A DNA stretch of 64,000 nucleotides. It comes from Pelodera strongyloides (Eukaryota; Nematoda; Chromadorea; Rhabditida; Rhabditidae). The translations under genes and the position numbers were made by a program. The stretch spans positions 186,001 through 250,000 of the forward strand of contig JAANDG010000153.1 of the NCBI GenBank assembly GCA_036852015.1, read 5' to 3'. The notes under the pieces are model-generated. The model saw nothing but the letters and a program-made list of their open reading frames with translations, made no database searches and was not told where the DNA came from. Shown here piece by piece: positions 63,628 through 64,000 of this stretch. Position 1 is the first letter of the stretch; the number at the start of each line of letters is the position of its first letter.

Positions 63628-63931
63628 GAGAGCGAGACCGCTCGCGCTCTCTCCTCTTAGAGGAGGAGCGAGAGCGCGAGATCGGCCGAAGAGCGCCCTC
63701 TCCTCGAGAGCTCGCTCTCTTAGCAGATAGTAGATCTCTCCCAGAGAAGAGAGAGAGAGAGGAAGGAGTCGAAAGAATAAATCTCCTCACCCAATATTCC
63801 ATCCTTCATCAGTTTATTTCTTCCTTGTTCTAATTCAACCAATTGCTCGTCGACTTTCACCAATCGTTTAATTGTGTTATTTGCTTCGACAATGCCATGC
63901 TCAACCGAAGAACAATCGATACCTAGAATGG
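33941..63931 (-). CDS. dys-1: Dystrophin (partial; N-terminus beyond the window)
   Basis: About 65 exons on the minus strand from the window edge to the TAA at 33941-33943. Dystrophin links the actin cytoskeleton to the membrane dystrophin-associated complex in muscle. The C-terminal order WW, EF-hand-like region, ZZ finger, coiled coil is unmistakable. Diagnostic blocks are [17 protein letters not shown] (WW), [19 protein letters not shown] and [17 protein letters not shown] (EF region), [32 protein letters not shown] (ZZ), [15 protein letters not shown], and [20 protein letters not shown] (coiled coil). Upstream are spectrin-like repeats with Trp-anchored helices. Reading phase was checked across nearly all junctions. 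The actin-binding CH domains and the first part of the rod are not in the window. Odd points: a very long disordered hinge, an internal ATG exon, microexons, and one exon with an in-frame TGA. The domain blocks are listed separately. Confidence 0.97.
34833..37273 (-). CDS. dys-1: Dystrophin post-ZZ linker and coiled-coil exons
   Basis: Exons 37157-37273 ([21 protein letters not shown]), 36788-36859, 36442-36467, 35662-35692, 35455-35579, 35147-35294, 34833-34958. The 35455-35579 exon is a heptad helix ([20 protein letters not shown]). The 35147-35294 exon is a Gly/Ser/Arg linker ([18 protein letters not shown]). The 34833-34958 exon is the conserved leucine-zipper-like helix ([20 protein letters not shown]) that binds dystrobrevin in vertebrates. 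The 26-nt and 31-nt exons (36442-36467, 35662-35692) form a 57-nt phase-neutral pair that could be skipped together. A second copy of the 31-nt exon lies at 35793-35823. Confidence 0.85.
35614..35856 (-). repeat. Direct duplication of a 31-nt exon and flanks, joined by an ATTG repeat
   Basis: About 110 bases (35614-35723) recur at 35745-35856, offset 131. Both copies carry an identical exon-like segment with acceptor CTGTAG and donor GTGAGG. The junction is six units of ATTG at 35722-35746. Confidence 0.9.
35888..36107 (+). repeat. Dispersed repeat with promoter-like module, copy B
   Basis: Matches 12224-12470: AGTAACTGTAGCG, GTTACGG, ATGCAAAT, CGGGTATAAAAAGAG, GCATATGCAATTG. It is inside a dystrophin intron, antisense to the gene, directly before the duplicated 31-nt exon. 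Confidence 0.75.
37453..37643. mobile_element. Palindromic MITE family 2, copy C
   Basis: TTAA-flanked AAAGCGAAATACCGGCCGGT inverted ends. It lies 32 bases past the donor of dystrophin exon 37676-37768 and makes up about half of that intron. Confidence 0.88.
37676..38680 (-). CDS. dys-1: Dystrophin ZZ zinc-finger exons
   Basis: Exons 38582-38680, 37971-38126 and 37676-37768. The first ends the EF-to-ZZ helix ([16 protein letters not shown]). The second is the ZZ domain: CNIC, then YRCLHC, then DMCQNC, then the two His of NHKLNHP. All eight zinc ligands are present. The ZZ finger completes the beta-dystroglycan binding unit in vertebrates. The third continues [15 protein letters not shown] ... 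GYLPVE, matching the vertebrate sequence after ZZ. Confidence 0.96.
38873..40199 (-). CDS. dys-1: Dystrophin EF-hand-like region exons
   Basis: Exons 40106-40199, 39685-39857, 39275-39360, 39101-39177 and 38873-38974, phases consistent. Conserved blocks are [61 protein letters not shown] and [15 protein letters not shown]. As in other dystrophins the EF loops are degenerate and probably structural, supporting the WW domain against beta-dystroglycan. Confidence 0.95.
40406..40861 (-). CDS. dys-1: Dystrophin WW-domain exons
   Basis: Exons 40703-40861 and 40406-40480. [17 protein letters not shown] joins [14 protein letters not shown]: both signature tryptophans, the YY pair and the closing proline of a WW domain are present. 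It binds the PPxY motif of beta-dystroglycan in vertebrates. The split is inside the YYI-D codon region, in phase. Confidence 0.95.
41051..47295 (-). CDS. dys-1: Dystrophin distal rod (spectrin-like repeats)
   Basis: Sixteen exons, all in phase: 47155-47295, 46907-46990, 46358-46544, 46073-46191, 45663-45760, 45343-45454, 45124-45201, 44744-44845, 44302-44372, 43747-43837, 43493-43569, 43206-43336, 42640-42701, 42331-42446, 41268-41381, 41051-41152. Heptad helices with anchoring tryptophans recur: [70 protein letters not shown]. They suggest about five spectrin repeats before the WW. These act as the extended, elastic part of the protein. Confidence 0.93.
41401..41851. mobile_element. Palindromic MITE family 3, long (451 bp)
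   Basis: TTAA-flanked inverted repeat with ends AAAGGGTCAGGCCCACCG / CGGTGGGCCTGACCCTTT and arms of about 210 bases. Because the arms are complementary, two nearly identical 133-codon ORFs appear on opposite strands; they are not genes. It begins 20 bases upstream of the acceptor of dystrophin exon 41268-41381. Confidence 0.92.
41901..42286. mobile_element. Palindromic MITE family 3, second element (386 bp)
   Basis: Shares the end TTAAAGGGTCAGGCCCA with its neighbour but has different arms (TTTCAAATGACCCCT, AATTTACCATGACCAGTC / GACTGGCCATGGTAAATT). Together the two fill about 88 percent of the intron 41382-42330. Confidence 0.88.
44109..44290. mobile_element. Palindromic MITE family 2, copy D
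   Basis: Near-identical to the copy at 26280-26462 with TTAA at both ends. It ends only 11 bases from the donor of dystrophin exon 44302-44372. Confidence 0.9.
47460..47934 (-). CDS. dys-1: Dystrophin second acidic linker exons
   Basis: Exons 47829-47934 and 47460-47599. The sequence is Ser/Glu/Asp-rich ([30 protein letters not shown]) and interrupts the helical rod, so it is probably a flexible hinge. The donor GTACGG at 47829 was chosen because it keeps frame; the stronger-looking GTAGGT nearby would not. Confidence 0.8.
48107..52646 (-). CDS. dys-1: Dystrophin middle rod (spectrin-like repeats)
   Basis: Exons 52554-52646, 52123-52296, 51810-51923, 50891-51040, 50504-50656, 50139-50297, 48870-48974, 48714-48788, 48544-48642, 48107-48178, all phase 0 to phase 0. 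Helical segments include [53 protein letters not shown] and [17 protein letters not shown]. The exon at 50891 uses donor GTGGGT. An extra exon-like segment at 48434-48475 ([12 protein letters not shown]) would fit the helix but carries an in-frame TGA; skipping it keeps frame. Confidence 0.9.
48434..48475 (-). pseudogene. Dystrophin exon-like segment with in-frame TGA
   Basis: It ends ETLS with a good donor GTGAGC and reads in the frame needed by the next exon. The only frame-keeping acceptor (CAAG) leaves TGA at 48473-48475; the alternative acceptors shift frame. Neighbouring exons join in phase without it. It may be a decayed or poison exon, or a base error. Confidence 0.45.
49152..49238 (-). 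CDS. dys-1: Probable internal alternative first exon of dystrophin
   Basis: ATG at 49238 in the context AACAATG opens 29 codons ([19 protein letters not shown], then [10 protein letters not shown]) ending at a strong donor GTAAGT in phase 0. The next exon 48870-48974 starts in phase 0, so a shorter dystrophin would be read in frame. No AG acceptor lies just upstream of the ATG, so it does not look like an internal exon. Vertebrate dystrophin genes make short isoforms (Dp260, Dp140, Dp116, Dp71) from such first exons. No promoter motif was identified. Confidence 0.6.
51116..51477. mobile_element. Palindromic MITE family 4 (362 bp)
   Basis: TTAA-flanked inverted repeat: AAAGGGATCGGCTCACCT ... 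AGGTGAGCCGATCCCTTT, with inner arms GATCGATCGGCCCGAAATGA / TCATTTCGGGCCGATCGATC. Located in the dystrophin intron before exon 50891-51040. A half copy is at 23540-23758. Confidence 0.9.
53029..56706 (-). CDS. dys-1: Dystrophin giant disordered hinge (about 855 residues)
   Basis: Exons 56606-56706, 56397-56507, 56166-56323, 55803-55928, 53705-55648, 53330-53380, 53029-53100, all in phase. The 53705-55648 exon alone is 1944 nt, 648 codons, without a stop. Composition is Glu, Pro, Lys, Ser, Thr and Val with almost no aromatic residues, so it is predicted to be disordered. Short motifs built on Met-acid recur: PMEIT, QMDIS, AMETDG, PMEAS, PMDID. Before it are Ser/Pro segments ([17 protein letters not shown]). 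It separates two blocks of spectrin-like helices. Dystrophins normally have four short Pro-rich hinges; a hinge this long is unusual to my knowledge. Confidence 0.88.
56776..57855 (-). CDS. dys-1: Dystrophin rod exons before the giant hinge, with microexons
   Basis: Exons 57533-57679 ([18 protein letters not shown]), 57232-57375 ([17 protein letters not shown]) and 56871-56959 are spectrin-like helices. A 7-nt microexon at 57849-57855 (acceptor GACAG, donor GTGAGT) is needed to join exon 60656-60789 to 57533-57679 in frame. A microexon of 15 nt at 56776-56790 (acceptor AAAGAG, donor GTATTT) keeps frame into the hinge; a 26-nt version reaching 56801 has the better acceptor but breaks frame. 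Confidence 0.75.
57866..57935. repeat. Uninterrupted 70-base A tract
   Basis: Seventy consecutive A on + (T on the gene strand), eleven bases upstream of the inferred 7-nt microexon. Its length may be imprecise in the assembly. Confidence 0.95.
58750..60347 (+). CDS. Small secreted coiled-coil protein nested in a dystrophin intron
   Basis: Four exons 58750-58877, 59047-59146, 59443-59540, 60224-60347 total exactly 450 nt, 149 residues plus stop, all phases consistent. An N-terminal signal peptide ([18 protein letters not shown], cleavage likely after Cys17 or Gln18) is followed by charged, Ala- and Gln-rich helix ([37 protein letters not shown]) with no cysteines in the mature part, ending NPGPLGLLG. 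It is probably exported and helical. Family not recognised; function unknown. It lies entirely within the dystrophin intron 57856-60655 on the opposite strand. Confidence 0.82.
60007..60168. mobile_element. Palindromic MITE family 1, copy C (162 bp)
   Basis: TTAA-flanked, like copies A and B, but the central stem is GCGCGAT...ATCGCGC instead of GTACGAT...ATCGTAC. It lies in the third intron of the nested secreted gene, 55 bases before its last exon. Confidence 0.9.
60387..60392 (+). promoter_or_regulatory. Polyadenylation signal of the nested secreted gene
   Basis: AATAAA 39 bases after the TAA at 60345-60347, supporting an independent plus-strand transcript. Confidence 0.6.
60656..63931 (-). 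CDS. dys-1: Dystrophin rod exons at the window's right end, with Pro-rich hinge
   Basis: Exons 63791-63931, 63294-63439, 62891-62997, 62587-62737, 62189-62293, 61306-61407, 60656-60789, phases consistent. Helical repeats include [45 protein letters not shown] and [16 protein letters not shown]. The last exon of the set carries a Pro-rich insert [19 protein letters not shown] inside a helix context, like a dystrophin hinge and a candidate SH3/EVH1 ligand. The gene continues to the right of the window. Confidence 0.92.
61770..61865 (+). repeat. GA microsatellite in dystrophin intron
   Basis: GAGAGAGG-rich sequence passing into a pure GA run at about 61827-61862. ORFs on both strands here are low complexity. 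Confidence 0.9.
62755..62830 (-). repeat. CT-rich tract in dystrophin intron
   Basis: Repeated CTCTCTCT and TCTCTACC units between exons 62587-62737 and 62891-62997. Simple sequence only. Confidence 0.8.
63515..63775. repeat. GA-rich tract with a GC-rich hairpin
   Basis: GA microsatellite interrupted at about 63632-63690 by an inverted repeat (CGCTCGCGCTCTC / GAGCGAGAGCGCGAG around CCTCTTAGAGG). Sits in the intron between exons 63791-63931 and 63294-63439. ORFs here are artefacts of the repeat. Confidence 0.85.
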
Positions 63932-64000
63932 TTTACTTCTAAGTTAAGGTATAATAATAAAGGTAAACGAGACCGTTTATCTACGTGCAATAAAATAAAC

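Noticed and set aside
63416..63802. Ser/Leu/Arg repeat ORF
   Set aside because: Made by the GA microsatellite and its hairpin.

Overview
The window is nuclear DNA of a nematode, most likely a rhabditid or close relative. It is AT-rich. Genes are split into many short exons with TTTCAG/TTTTAG acceptors, and introns are full of short palindromic elements. The main gene is a dystrophin (dys-1 type). No operon-type bacterial features, CRISPR arrays or rRNA genes are visible. All gene models were built by hand by joining open segments at splice-like sites and checking reading phase, so exon edges are predictions.

Layout: (1) 1-907, a long AGTAAG hexamer array. (2) 1659-5486, minus strand, a multi-pass membrane protein of about 380 codons with one in-frame TAG. 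(3) 6960-14194, minus strand, COP9 signalosome subunit 1 (CSN1/GPS1), 18 exons, 576 codons, all phases consistent. (4) 15620-17290, a 116-bp tandem repeat with diverged flanks. (5) 17350-25595, minus strand, a BTB/POZ and Cys-rich protein. Its long intron 17960-20474 holds a plus-strand UBX-domain gene (18687-20225) and a tRNA-Gly pseudogene. (6) 25596-33900, gene-poor: TTAA-flanked MITEs, a large inverted-repeat element (29511-31603) with decayed coding-like fragments, and a cluster of unassigned plus-strand exon-like ORFs.

(7) 33941 to beyond 64000, minus strand: the 3' two-thirds or more of dystrophin. In order of translation it has spectrin-type rod exons, a Pro-rich hinge, an unusually long disordered region of about 855 residues dominated by one 648-codon exon, more rod, a second acidic linker, the distal rod, WW, EF-hand-like region, ZZ zinc finger, coiled coil and a short C-terminal tail. 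The actin-binding N-terminus is outside the window. An ATG exon at 49152-49238 looks like an internal alternative first exon. Intron 57856-60655 contains a complete plus-strand gene for a small secreted coiled-coil protein.

How the genes relate: dystrophin is a membrane-cytoskeleton linker of muscle. CSN1 controls cullin deneddylation, BTB proteins are commonly CUL3 adaptors and UBX proteins are p97/CDC-48 cofactors, so three neighbouring genes at 7-25 kb touch ubiquitin biology. This may be coincidence. At least four families of palindromic MITEs flanked by TTAA have invaded the introns, often within 12-80 bases of a splice site.
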